A stretch of DNA of 56,761 nt, from NCBI RefSeq assembly GCF_052089425.1, contig NZ_JBQCZW010000015.1, forward strand, positions 1-56,761, read 5' to 3'. Each line of letters opens with the position of its first letter. Positions within the stretch are counted from its first letter, which is position 1. Position numbers and translations under genes: made by a program. Of the stretch, positions 1-7,368 are shown piece by piece. The DNA is from Ancrocorticia sp052089425. GTDB lineage: Bacteria; Actinomycetota; Actinomycetes; Actinomycetales; Actinomycetaceae. The notes beneath the pieces were generated by a model. It saw nothing but the letters and a program-made list of their open reading frames with translations, had not been told where the DNA came from and did not search any database.

Positions 1-4
1 ATTG

Positions 5-77
5 TGGAGCATAGGGGATTCGAACCCCTGACCTCTTCCATGCCATGGAAGCGCGCTACCAACTGCGCCAATGCCCC
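5..77 (-). tRNA. tRNA-Ala (anticodon GGC)
   Basis: Read on the minus strand, 73 nt fold as a standard cloverleaf. The anticodon stem is CTTCC/GGAAG and encloses the loop ATGGCAT, giving anticodon GGC for alanine GCC/GCU codons. The T arm carries GGTTCGAAT. The acceptor stem pairs GGGGCAT with ATGCTCC and contains one G-U pair. The discriminator base is A and CCA is not encoded. It is the last gene of the minus-strand block in this window and has its own promoter just upstream. Confidence 0.95.
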
Positions 78-90
78 TCGGACTCGTATA

Positions 91-119
91 ACTTTACAGC
101 CGAACAGCCGCCTCTCCAA
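91..119 (-). promoter_or_regulatory. Probable sigma70-type promoter of tRNA-Ala
   Basis: The minus strand reads TTGGAG, 17 bp, TAAAGT. This would start transcription about 7 nt before the mature tRNA 5' end at base 77, a typical distance for a tRNA gene. The call is from pattern and spacing only. Confidence 0.5.
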
Positions 120-137
120 ATCAGAAAGGGCTGTATT

Positions 138-164
138 CCGCGAGATACATCCCACACCTCGCGG
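138..164 (-). terminator. Possible weak hairpin terminator after the phosphatase gene
   Basis: CCGCGAG and CTCGCGG form a 7-bp stem with a 13-nt loop just downstream of the phosphatase stop codon. No clear uridine run follows, so an intrinsic terminator is only possible. Confidence 0.25.
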
Positions 165-175
165 TCGCGCGTCCC

Positions 176-823
176 CTACCTCCTGATGGCCTCGATGGGC
201 TCATTCGCGGGAGCCACTGCTTGGTTGTAGGCCACCAAGCACCACTGTGGCGTGCGGTTGGTCTGGAGCTGCAGCACCGCGAAGTGGCAGTTGTCCATGC
301 CGCGCAGGCCGGACCATTCCTCGCCGCCCAACCCGAGAAGGGTTGAGACCCCTGCGCGTATCGCCGCGCCGTGAGCAACGGCTAGCAGTGTGCCGCCCTC
401 CATGTCAGAAGCAGCCTCCGCCACAGCCGATGCGAAACGTTCGCCAAGATCCACATTTCGCTCAATATCAAGGCCTTCGGGGTAGCCCCCATCCGTCCAG
501 ACGAGGAATTGCTCGGGGTCGCGTTCCTGGATCTGCTCCCGAGTCATTCCCTCCCATTGCCCGTAGTTCCGTTCGCGCAACCGGCCATCCCACTCCATGG
601 GCACGCCCACGAGTTCCACAACCTGCTGAGCAGTATCTGCCGCGCGTGAGAGTGGCGAGCTGATGATGCGATCCGGGGCCATGGCGGCAATCTCGGGGGC
701 TATTCGTGCGGCTTGTGCACGCCCCACGTCATTGAGCGGGAAATCCTGTGATCCTTGAATGCGCTGTTGAACGTTCAGATCGGTTTGGCCGTGGCGCCAC
801 AGGATCACTCGCCTCGCGCTCAT
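176..823 (-). CDS. Histidine phosphatase family protein (phosphoglycerate mutase-like)
   Basis: 215 residues with the family signature near the N terminus, LWRHGQTDLN (catalytic His in RHG at about residue 11), the second Arg region (IISSPLSRAADTA) and the second catalytic His in VAHGAAIRAG at about residue 150. The family hydrolyses phosphate from small phosphorylated substrates through a phospho-histidine intermediate. The substrate here cannot be read from sequence; mycobacterial relatives include glucosyl-3-phosphoglycerate phosphatase, and other members act as broad phosphatases. Its ATG overlaps the rsfS stop by 4 nt, so it is probably translationally coupled to rsfS and is the last protein gene of the proA-nadD-rsfS operon. 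The function is therefore named only at family level. Confidence 0.85.
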   Translation of the reverse strand: MSARRVILWRHGQTDLNVQQRIQGSQDFPLNDVGRAQAARIAPEIAAMAPDRIISSPLSRAADTAQQVVELVGVPMEWDGRLRERNYGQWEGMTREQIQERDPEQFLVWTDGGYPEGLDIERNVDLGERFASAVAEAASDMEGGTLLAVAHGAAIRAGVSTLLGLGGEEWSGLRGMDNCHFAVLQLQTNRTPQWCLVAYNQAVAPANEPIEAIRR

Positions 824-1278
824 TGTGCGCTTCCGCCCGCGGAATCCACAGCCTCACCAGATCCGCCGAGCAGACGATCGAGTGTGCTGGGTTCATCGCC
901 CACAGCATCGGTGCGCAGGTCCACACCCAGATCGATCTGCGGGCAGTCCGCCCACAGCTTCTCTAGAGCGTAGAACTCGCGATCTTCTTCCAACTGGACG
1001 TGAACGATCAGGTCACCATAATCGAGAAGCACCCAGTGCATTTCCGCATCGAAGCCCTCGCGGCGGCGAACCTTCTCCCCCGCTTCGTGCATCGCGCGAT
1101 CCACGGCGTTGACGATCGCCCGCAGCTGGGGCTGGCTTTCACCGGAGATCACGAGGAAAACCTCGGTCAAGATCAGGCGTTCGGATACATCGATGGCAAC
1201 CACGCTGGTTGGCTTAACCTCCGCAGCTCCTGTTGCCGCGCCACGCGCTAGTTCGATGATTTCCTCAGATGCTGCCAC
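820..1278 (-). CDS. rsfS: Ribosomal silencing factor RsfS
   Basis: 152 residues of the RsfS/Iojap family, which binds ribosomal protein uL14 and blocks subunit joining during starvation. The visible core includes VVAIDVSERLILTEVFLVISG, the region of the RMHE-like charged patch, then WVLLDYGDLIVHVQLEEDREFYALEKLW, which is diagnostic. The open frame continues 62 codons upstream, but I place the start at a GTG (bases 1276-1278) because AAGGAG lies 5 nt before it and family homology begins there. It sits downstream of nadD and a membrane protein gene and overlaps the phosphatase gene by 4 nt. The C-terminal 25 residues are acidic and Gly/Ser-rich, beyond the family core. Confidence 0.93.
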   Translation of the reverse strand: MAASEEIIELARGAATGAAEVKPTSVVAIDVSERLILTEVFLVISGESQPQLRAIVNAVDRAMHEAGEKVRRREGFDAEMHWVLLDYGDLIVHVQLEEDREFYALEKLWADCPQIDLGVDLRTDAVGDEPSTLDRLLGGSGEAVDSAGGSAQ

Positions 1279-1351
1279 TTTTCTCCTTGGTAATGCGCCC
1301 TGATAAGGCGCCGCGATGATGCGGTTGGTGGTGTTGTGATGCTGCTTGATG

Positions 1352-2482
1352 TTAGTAAAGGAACCCGTTGAGGTACGGAACGGAGGAAACGATCGTGTAG
1401 GGATCGATGTATCCGCCGGATTCGAGGAAGAAGTGCCGAACGGCGAAGCCCAACGCGATTCCAAGAACCAGTCCGATGAGGATTCCGATCACCGTCATGA
1501 GGATGTTGCGCGGCTTGTCCTCCTGAAGCTCCTCGATCTCATATTCGGCCTCAACATCATCAGCCTCCGCCCATTCCCGAGCGCTTGTCTTAGCCTTGGG
1601 AACGCCGGTATCCGAGCTCGCTTCCGCGTCAGATTCCTCTTTCGCGCCTGCGGCTGCGGCTTCCTCTGGTTCCCCAGCATCGCCGGCCGATGAAACCTGA
1701 GTCCACGATTCGCCGGCCACGGCCTCGCCAAGTGTGTGATGCGATTCAACGGGCGCAGTTTCGCTTCCTACCTCCGGACTCGCACTGCCAGCCGACGGCC
1801 CCGTTGAATATCCCTCGGAACGCATCCGGTCCAGCAAGCGGTCCTGCAGGCTTGCTCCGCCATCGCGACGATCCTCGTCATCATCCGTGCTCGAAGCCCA
1901 CGATGCATTGGCGGACCTTGCCGATGGAGCCGAAGCGGCGGACCAACCAGACCCGGCGCTCCCGGACGTCCCCGCAGCATCCGCATCGAAGCGTTCGAAT
2001 ACGCTGCGGCGCCCGGCGCCATTGGACGATTCGGCGCTTTCGGCCAGAGTTGCTTCGGCGGCTGCAAGATCATCGCTGGCTGCCGCGGCGGCGCGTTCGG
2101 CCTGCTCACGGTCGTGGCGGGCGGCATCTTGTTCTGCCTGAGCGGCGCGCTGAGCCTGAGCGATGCGTTCGCGATTGGCAGCGGCACGTGCGGCGGCCTC
2201 GGCGCTGGCCCGCTCTGACACGGCTCTGCGTGCGGCGGCCTCCGCTTCGCGTTGGGTGGTGGCCCGCCGGGCTGCTTCCTGCTTGGCTGCCTCCACCTCG
2301 GAATCAACGGCGGCCTTGGAGGCCCGCTCGCGCTCACGCATCTCCTTGCGGCTGAGCCGGTTCAGGCTGATCTCTTGGGTGCGCGAGAGCTCTTCGATTG
2401 GTGAAGGGCCGTCAGTCACGGGGCCAAGCATGCCCTGTTCCCTCATTTGGCGCCGAGACAACCGTGGTTTCTCCTCGCTCAT
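1352..2482 (-). CDS. Ala/Glu-rich single-pass membrane protein, unknown function
   Basis: 376 residues. The N-terminal 60 residues are basic and charged. About residues 60-150 are a long Ala/Glu/Arg-rich stretch predicted to be a coiled coil, about 150-310 are low-complexity Ser/Ala/Gly and acidic, and one transmembrane helix lies near residue 330 (MTVIGILIGLVLGIALGFAV). About 25 residues follow it, so by charge the large N-terminal part is probably cytoplasmic. I do not recognise a catalytic domain. It starts 2 nt after the nadD stop with AAGGAG 9 nt before the ATG, and precedes rsfS. Many actinobacteria carry a poorly conserved membrane protein at this position. Homology through the low-complexity parts would not be informative. 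Confidence 0.8.
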   Translation of the reverse strand: MSEEKPRLSRRQMREQGMLGPVTDGPSPIEELSRTQEISLNRLSRKEMRERERASKAAVDSEVEAAKQEAARRATTQREAEAAARRAVSERASAEAAARAAANRERIAQAQRAAQAEQDAARHDREQAERAAAAASDDLAAAEATLAESAESSNGAGRRSVFERFDADAAGTSGSAGSGWSAASAPSARSANASWASSTDDDEDRRDGGASLQDRLLDRMRSEGYSTGPSAGSASPEVGSETAPVESHHTLGEAVAGESWTQVSSAGDAGEPEEAAAAGAKEESDAEASSDTGVPKAKTSAREWAEADDVEAEYEIEELQEDKPRNILMTVIGILIGLVLGIALGFAVRHFFLESGGYIDPYTIVSSVPYLNGFLY

Positions 2483-2484
2483 CC

Positions 2485-3159
2485 TCAGTGCTCCTTCTCC
2501 TGGAGGGCCTCCTGAGGCCCTCCATCGTTTACGTCCTCATATAAATGATACTTGGCGATGTATTGAACAACGCCATCAGGTACCAAATACCAGATCGGTG
2601 CGTCGCGGCTCACGCGTTCACGGCAGTCCGTGGAGGAGATCGCCATGGCGGGAATCTCCATCAGGGTCATGACGCCCGGCGGCAACTTGCTAACATCCAG
2701 TTTATGCCCCGGGCGCGTTACACCAACGAAGTGCGCCATCTCCCACAGTTCCTGTGAGTCTTTCCACCGCAGAATCTCGGGAAGAACGTCCGCACCGGTA
2801 ATGAAGTAGAGGTCCGCATCCGGGTAGATGTGGCGCAGGTCCCGCAGGGTATCTATCGTGTAGGTGTTTCCCTGCCGCTCGATATCCACGCGCGAGACGG
2901 AAAAACGCTTGTTGGAAGCCGTGGCGATCACCGTCATGAGGTAGCGGTGTTCGGCCAGCGTCACGTCCCGGTCACGCTTGAATGGCTGGTTCCCGGTGGG
3001 AACGAACACCACTTCGTCTAGCCCAAAATGGCTTTGCACCTCGGAGGCAGCCACAAGATGTCCGTGGTGGATGGGATCGAATGTTCCACCCATGATCCCG
3101 ATTCTGCGGCGGCGCCCCGGCGTTCCATCAAAAGGGACGTGCACGTCAGATTCGTACAT
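2485..3159 (-). CDS. nadD: Nicotinate-nucleotide adenylyltransferase
   Basis: Transfers AMP from ATP to nicotinate mononucleotide, giving deamido-NAD in NAD biosynthesis. The nucleotidyltransferase signature GGTFDPIHHGHL is near residue 24, and the C-terminal ATP-binding motif is ISSTDCRERV (usual form ISSTxIR). I choose the ATG at 3157-3159 (224 residues) because AAGGGG lies 6 nt upstream; longer versions from a TTG or an earlier ATG would put that ribosome site inside the gene. The start overlaps the end of proA by 14 nt, showing coupling within proA-nadD-membrane protein-rsfS-phosphatase. The extra 15 basic and acidic N-terminal residues before the Rossmann strand are common in actinobacterial NadD. 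Confidence 0.95.
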   Translation of the reverse strand: MYESDVHVPFDGTPGRRRRIGIMGGTFDPIHHGHLVAASEVQSHFGLDEVVFVPTGNQPFKRDRDVTLAEHRYLMTVIATASNKRFSVSRVDIERQGNTYTIDTLRDLRHIYPDADLYFITGADVLPEILRWKDSQELWEMAHFVGVTRPGHKLDVSKLPPGVMTLMEIPAMAISSTDCRERVSRDAPIWYLVPDGVVQYIAKYHLYEDVNDGGPQEALQEKEH

Positions 3160-4411
3160 GACCATCCCCTTCAACGATCCACGTTGTAGTAGTCAGCTCT
3201 GTCAGTCCCATGGGCCCACGGGCATGCAGTTTCTGGGTAGAGATGCCGATCTCCGCCCCCAGACCGAGTTCCCCGCCATCAGTGAACCGCGTTGAGGCGT
3301 TCACCATGAGCGCGGCCGAATCGATCGAGGACGTAAATGCACGCACCGCACCCACATCCTGGCTCACGATGGCCTCCGTGTGCCCCGTTGAGTACCGGCG
3401 GATATGTTCGATCGCCTGATCGATGGAATCCACCACGCGCACCGCCATCTCCAGCGCGAGGTATTCGGTCTCCCAATCCTCGTCCGTGGCGGGAACCACG
3501 CCCGGCGCCAGCTCCTGAACCTTCGGACACCCGTGCACGGTCACGCCCGCTTCTCGGAGCCCTCCCACGACGCGCGGAACGAATTGGTCAGCAACTGCCG
3601 CGTGGACGAGCAGAGTTTCGGCCGCATTACACACGCTGGGCCTGTGGGTTTTTGCGTTGATCGCGATCGCGAGCGCCTTGTCCAGATCCGCTCCCTGATC
3701 CACATACACATGGCAGTTTCCCACGCCGGTTTCGATCACGGGAACCAGCGATTCGCGCACCACGGTTTGGATCAGCCCGGCTCCCCCTCGCGGGATCACC
3801 AAGTCCACGAGTCCGCGCGCACGCATGAGAGCCACGGCTCCTTCACGCCCGTATTCATCGATAGTAGCGACGAGGTCCGCTGGAAGATTTTCGACGACGA
3901 CGGCGCCCCTCATCACACGAACAATCTCCGCATTTGTGTGCAGCGCAGCGCTCCCACCACGCAGCAGCACGACAGATCCTGCCTTGAGCGCCAATGCGGC
4001 GGCATCAACAGTCACGTTCGGGCGAGCCTCGTAGATCATCCCGATCACGCCCATGGGCACCCGGGTTTGGCGCAGAATGAGTCCATTCGGCAATGTTTGG
4101 CCGCGCACCACTTCGCCAACCGGATCCGGCAGCCCGGCCACTTCACGCGTGGCCGCGGCTATGCCTGCGATGCGTTCGGGAGTGAGCAAGAGGCGGTCGA
4201 TCAGTCCCTCTGCCATCCCTGAAGCACGCCCGGCCTCAATATCGCGCACGTTGGCCGCCACAATGGCGTCCGAGTGCGCTTCCAGTTCATCAGCAATCGT
4301 TCGCAGCAGCGCATCCTTGGCACCACTCGTTGCACCGCGCAACGCGCGTGCAGCTTGTTGAGCCCGGCGAGCCGCCGCCTCAACGCCTTCTGTGGGGGTT
4401 AATCCAGCCAT
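3146..4411 (-). CDS. proA: Gamma-glutamyl phosphate reductase
   Basis: Second step of proline synthesis: NADPH-dependent reduction of gamma-glutamyl phosphate to glutamate semialdehyde. At 421 residues the length is normal. The aldehyde-dehydrogenase-like fold is seen in MGVIGMIYEARPNVTVDAAAL (cofactor domain) and HRPSVCNAAETLLVH, which holds the catalytic Cys. The C terminus has the family motif RFTDGGELGLGAEIGISTQKLHARGPMG. In this genome proA is not adjacent to proB: a thioredoxin gene and a flavin monooxygenase gene lie between them (bases 4537-5863). It heads the nadD-rsfS operon. Confidence 0.97.
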   Translation of the reverse strand: MAGLTPTEGVEAAARRAQQAARALRGATSGAKDALLRTIADELEAHSDAIVAANVRDIEAGRASGMAEGLIDRLLLTPERIAGIAAATREVAGLPDPVGEVVRGQTLPNGLILRQTRVPMGVIGMIYEARPNVTVDAAALALKAGSVVLLRGGSAALHTNAEIVRVMRGAVVVENLPADLVATIDEYGREGAVALMRARGLVDLVIPRGGAGLIQTVVRESLVPVIETGVGNCHVYVDQGADLDKALAIAINAKTHRPSVCNAAETLLVHAAVADQFVPRVVGGLREAGVTVHGCPKVQELAPGVVPATDEDWETEYLALEMAVRVVDSIDQAIEHIRRYSTGHTEAIVSQDVGAVRAFTSSIDSAALMVNASTRFTDGGELGLGAEIGISTQKLHARGPMGLTELTTTTWIVEGDGHVRI

Positions 4412-4536
4412 AGGCCTAAGCCTAAAGGTTTTTGCCGTGCTATGGGCTTCACGGTGCGGAGTGGTTCACATAGGGAATAGGTTGCGCCCCCACATCGTTC
4501 CCACCCACAGCAAGGCGTTCAACAAGAAAGGCAATT

Positions 4537-4899
4537 ATGGCTACCCTTCCGGTTACCACAGAAAACTTTAATGAGACGGTCGATGAAGGCATTGTCCTTC
4601 TGGATTTCTGGGCGTCATGGTGTGGCCCGTGCCGTCAGTTCAGCCCGATCTTCGAGAAGTCCTCTGAGACCCACACTGATATCACGTTCGGCAAGGTAGA
4701 TACCGAGGATCAGCAGGAACTCGCCTCCAACTTCGGAATCACCGCCATCCCAACGCTCATGGCGTTCCGCGATGGAATCCGCGTGTTCGAGCAGGCAGGC
4801 GCCCTTCCCGGCCCCGCACTGGAGGATCTCATCTCTCAGATCGAGGGGCTAGACATGGACGAGGTCCGCGCCAAGGTTGCAGAGATGGACAAGAACTGA
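4537..4899 (+). CDS. Thioredoxin
   Basis: 120 residues with the thioredoxin fold and active site WCGPC at residues 28-32, the buried Asp strand (VLLDFWASW) and the cis-proline loop TAIPTLMAF near residue 70. It is a cytoplasmic dithiol-disulfide oxidoreductase. The C-terminal 15 residues (MDEVRAKVAEMDKN) extend beyond a minimal thioredoxin. It is the only plus-strand gene in the first 13 kb and is divergent from proA. A strong bidirectional terminator follows. No thioredoxin reductase gene is nearby, so this is probably an additional rather than the trxB-linked thioredoxin. Confidence 0.95.
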   Translation: MATLPVTTENFNETVDEGIVLLDFWASWCGPCRQFSPIFEKSSETHTDITFGKVDTEDQQELASNFGITAIPTLMAFRDGIRVFEQAGALPGPALEDLISQIEGLDMDEVRAKVAEMDKN

Positions 4900-4921
4900 C
4901 TCGCCGTCGTCGTCAATAAAC

Positions 4922-4960
4922 AAAAGTAGGCACCTCGTACGTGAGGTGCCTACTTTTTTG
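4922..4960. terminator. Bidirectional intrinsic terminator between thioredoxin and monooxygenase genes
   Basis: A perfect 14-bp stem, AAAGTAGGCACCTC (4923-4936) with GAGGTGCCTACTTT (4943-4956) and a 6-nt loop, is flanked by an A run on the left and a T run on the right. It can therefore terminate both convergent genes. Confidence 0.93.
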
Positions 4961-4966
4961 AACGTG

Positions 4967-5863
4967 TTATCCCTCGGAACGGGCGCGAAGAAGCGGAAGC
5001 ACTCCGCGAATCACAGAGGCCAAATCGGTGGGCAGCGAGGCCGGAAGGAACACCACGCCGTCCGCGGCTCCCAAACCGATCCACGATTCCACGAGGTCCG
5101 CAACATCGTACACGGTGCCCACCACGGAGGTCTTGCCCTCGAACACGGGGTGACCATTCATGGCCTCGATGAGGATGGCCCGTTCGTTCGCCGCCTGCTG
5201 GTTGCCGGAAATGATAATTCCGATCTCCACAAGAACCTTGAGATCGCGTCCCTGCTGGTGCGCTGCCGAACGCAGAGCGAAGCGGGCACCCCGAGCCTCG
5301 TGGGGATCATCCGTCAGCAGGCGGACCATATCGGCCCAACTGGCCAGCTCATCGATATCCAAGGACGTGAGGCGATCGCATTCCACGCGCGCCGTGACTT
5401 TCACACCTGATTCGTGAGCGGCCGCGGCATTGGCAGCCAACTGCTCCATATCGGCAGAATCGTCAATATCGATTTCGATGCAGCCCCAGCCATCCTTCTG
5501 TGCGGCCAACAGCTCCACTGCCTCGTCTACATTTGCACTTTCGGCAGGAATCCCGGCTGAGAAGCCAACGGCGCCGATGTCCATGATTCGCGAAACCGTG
5601 CGCGCTGCATCCATGCACGTGGCACGATCGGATCGCGCCTGAAAATCCTTGGAGAGCGCAATAAAATCGAGACCGCCGTTGCAGGCCGCGCCGATGCACG
5701 AACCGATGCGGGAAAGGCTGGCGTGTTCAACGGGCAGATCAATGCCAATCGAGGCAAACGCCTCGCTGCATACCGCCCCGAGAAGCGTCAGGTCCACTCC
5801 GATCGTGGCTTCTGTTGCCCGTTCGGGTGAAAGTGTTTCATTGGTGGATAATTGAACTGTCAT
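4967..5863 (-). CDS. Luciferase-like monooxygenase family (LLM) flavin-dependent oxidoreductase
   Basis: 298 residues from the ATG at 5861-5863. The C terminus is diagnostic of the SsuD/NtaA branch of bacterial luciferase-like FMN monooxygenases: GTVYDVADLVESWIGLGAAD followed by a Pro-Leu segment and VLPLLRAR. Upstream blocks also match in order: NGGLDFIALSKD, ARTVSRIMDIGAVGFSAG, and ARGARFALRSAAHQQGRDLK before the IISGNQQAANERA segment. It is shorter than typical 350-450 residue SsuD/NtaA enzymes and the insertions between barrel strands are trimmed, so the substrate and even activity are uncertain. Relatives oxidise sulfonates, chelators or dibenzothiophene-type sulfur compounds. The open frame extends to 5950, but no ribosome site supports that start. 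It sits between proB and proA, an unusual place, and has a short Cys-containing ORF in its 5' region. Confidence 0.75.
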   Translation of the reverse strand: MTVQLSTNETLSPERATEATIGVDLTLLGAVCSEAFASIGIDLPVEHASLSRIGSCIGAACNGGLDFIALSKDFQARSDRATCMDAARTVSRIMDIGAVGFSAGIPAESANVDEAVELLAAQKDGWGCIEIDIDDSADMEQLAANAAAAHESGVKVTARVECDRLTSLDIDELASWADMVRLLTDDPHEARGARFALRSAAHQQGRDLKVLVEIGIIISGNQQAANERAILIEAMNGHPVFEGKTSVVGTVYDVADLVESWIGLGAADGVVFLPASLPTDLASVIRGVLPLLRARSEG

Positions 5864-6222
5864 GGTCGTTCGTCCGTTCACGATTTCGATGAGTATCGCT
5901 TGCGAGCATCGAGTGGTTGGAGGAAAGAGTGGCTGCAGGGCCGTGCACAAGGTTCACTTGCACATTCGACGATGACTGCACACGAAATGGAGGGGAAGCA
6001 CATGGAGTGGAGCGTTTGGGTTGTTAACCGCATTCACTGACATTGCTACTCATCCCTTCCGGCATGGACTCCGCGGGTGGCGGCTTGTATCTTGTGATAC
6101 GCCTACAGAGTAAACAACAGCACGTCCGAATGGCAAGACGGGCCCTCCATACAGTGGACGATCTCACTCAACGTGTGTTACGTACGCCTCATGTTGCCGG
6201 GTGCCGAGGGCTGGCACACCGG
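5864..6222. other. Gene-poor 359-bp region upstream of the LLM gene
   Basis: The region between the proB stop and the LLM start holds no conventional gene. It contains a candidate 29-codon leader ORF on the minus strand (5954-6043, listed separately) and a GTATC-TTGT-GATAC inverted repeat at 6087-6100. On the minus strand a weak promoter-like pair (TTGTTT, 18 bp, AAGATA) overlaps the inverted repeat. Nothing else was recognised. Confidence 0.5.
5954..6043 (-). CDS. Candidate short leader peptide upstream of the LLM gene
   Basis: A 29-codon ORF starts at an ATG with GGAAGG about 11 nt upstream. The peptide is His/Arg-rich at its end and carries two Cys codons (FVCSHRRMCK). An overlapping 9-codon ORF (6024-6053, MSSNVSECG) also ends with a Cys codon. 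Actinobacterial sulfur-metabolism genes, including monooxygenases of the LLM type, are often preceded by short Cys-bearing leader peptides; this one does not closely match the pattern I remember, so translation and function are inference. Confidence 0.25.
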   Translation of the reverse strand: MSVNAVNNPNAPLHVLPLHFVCSHRRMCK

Positions 6223-7353
6223 CTACTCGGGCGAAGCCGCGTGATGGGCGCGCACTCGCACGAAATCGTTGACGTGCACCACGGGCCGTAACCCGTGCGC
6301 CGTATCCTTATCGCCCGCGATGCGGGTGAGTTCCTCTGACGAGAAGCCGCAGATACCCCGCCCGATCGTTGTTCCGTCCATCTGGCGGATCTCCACAAGA
6401 TCACCGGACGCGAACCTGCCAGCCACGGCAAACACGCCCACGGGCAACAGCGACGTGCCGCCCCGGCGTAGTGCGGCGGCAGCTCCGCCATCCACGATGA
6501 TGGTGCCCTTGACCTGAGCCGCGTGCTCCAGCCAGAGCTTACGGGCGGATGTGCGCCTCCCTGTGGGATGGAACCACGTACCTACTGGCTCCCCTGCCAG
6601 AGCCCTCCCTAGATTCTCAGGAGAGGTGATAAGCACGGCCACGCCACCAGAACAGGCTAGATCGGCCGCTGCCACTTTGGTGCGCATGCCGCCAGTTCCC
6701 ACGATCGATCCGTGGGCGGTAATTTCGAAGGCATCTAGATCCCGCATGGAATGAACCTCGGAGATGAGGCGGGCGCCTTCGAACTTGGGAGGCATCGTAT
6801 ACAGGCCGTCCACGTCCGTCAGGAGGATCAAGACTTCACTCGCCACAAGGTGGGAGGTCAGGGCGGCAAGGCGATCATTGTCCCCGAATCTCAGCTCATC
6901 GGTGACCACCGCATCGTTTTCATTCACGATGGGGATGACGCCTAGGGACAGGAGCGTGGACAGAGCGCTCTGAGCGTTAGCGTAGTGGCGCCTGTTCACC
7001 ACATCTTCGGCGGTAAAGAGCACTTGTCCGATTGTGATCTGGGACTTGGCGAACTCGGATTCCCAGGCTGCCAGCATGCGGGACTGGCCAACCATCGCAG
7101 CCGCCTGGTGCAGGTGCATCTCTCGCGGGCGCCCGGATAGGCCCAGAGGGCCAATCCCAGCTGCAGTGGAGCCAGAGGAGACCAGCACAACCTGCTGGCC
7201 GCGCTGGTGGGCAGCGCTGAGCGTTCCCGTGATGTGAGCCAGCTGGTCAACGTCCAGATTGCCGTCAGGCCGCGTAAGCGAGGAAGATCCAACCTTCACC
7301 ACGATGCGCGTGGCCTGATCGAGTTGATGGCGATGAAGCACCTTGTTGTTCAC
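6223..7353 (-). CDS. proB: Glutamate 5-kinase
   Basis: First committed step of proline synthesis, phosphorylating glutamate on its gamma carboxyl. 376 residues: an amino acid kinase domain (about 12-265) with VVKVGSSSLT, VVLVSSGSTAAG, PIVNENDAV and FGDNDRLAALTSHL, and a C-terminal PUA domain (about 285-370) as in the long form of the enzyme. Feedback inhibition by proline is usual for this family; the sequence alone does not show it. The start lies 15 nt downstream of the obgE stop, so proB is read with obgE, matching the classical rplU-rpmA-obgE-proB order. Confidence 0.97.
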   Translation of the reverse strand: MNNKVLHRHQLDQATRIVVKVGSSSLTRPDGNLDVDQLAHITGTLSAAHQRGQQVVLVSSGSTAAGIGPLGLSGRPREMHLHQAAAMVGQSRMLAAWESEFAKSQITIGQVLFTAEDVVNRRHYANAQSALSTLLSLGVIPIVNENDAVVTDELRFGDNDRLAALTSHLVASEVLILLTDVDGLYTMPPKFEGARLISEVHSMRDLDAFEITAHGSIVGTGGMRTKVAAADLACSGGVAVLITSPENLGRALAGEPVGTWFHPTGRRTSARKLWLEHAAQVKGTIIVDGGAAAALRRGGTSLLPVGVFAVAGRFASGDLVEIRQMDGTTIGRGICGFSSEELTRIAGDKDTAHGLRPVVHVNDFVRVRAHHAASPE

Positions 7354-7368
7354 ACCGCCATCTTGCCA

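Noticed and set aside
1279..1464. 62-codon upstream extension of rsfS
   Set aside because: It overlaps the end of the membrane protein gene and is not like the family; a GTG with AAGGAG lies at the homology boundary.
3404..4222. 272-codon plus-strand ORF opposite proA
   Set aside because: It is a shadow of proA; the His/Arg-rich product has no family features.
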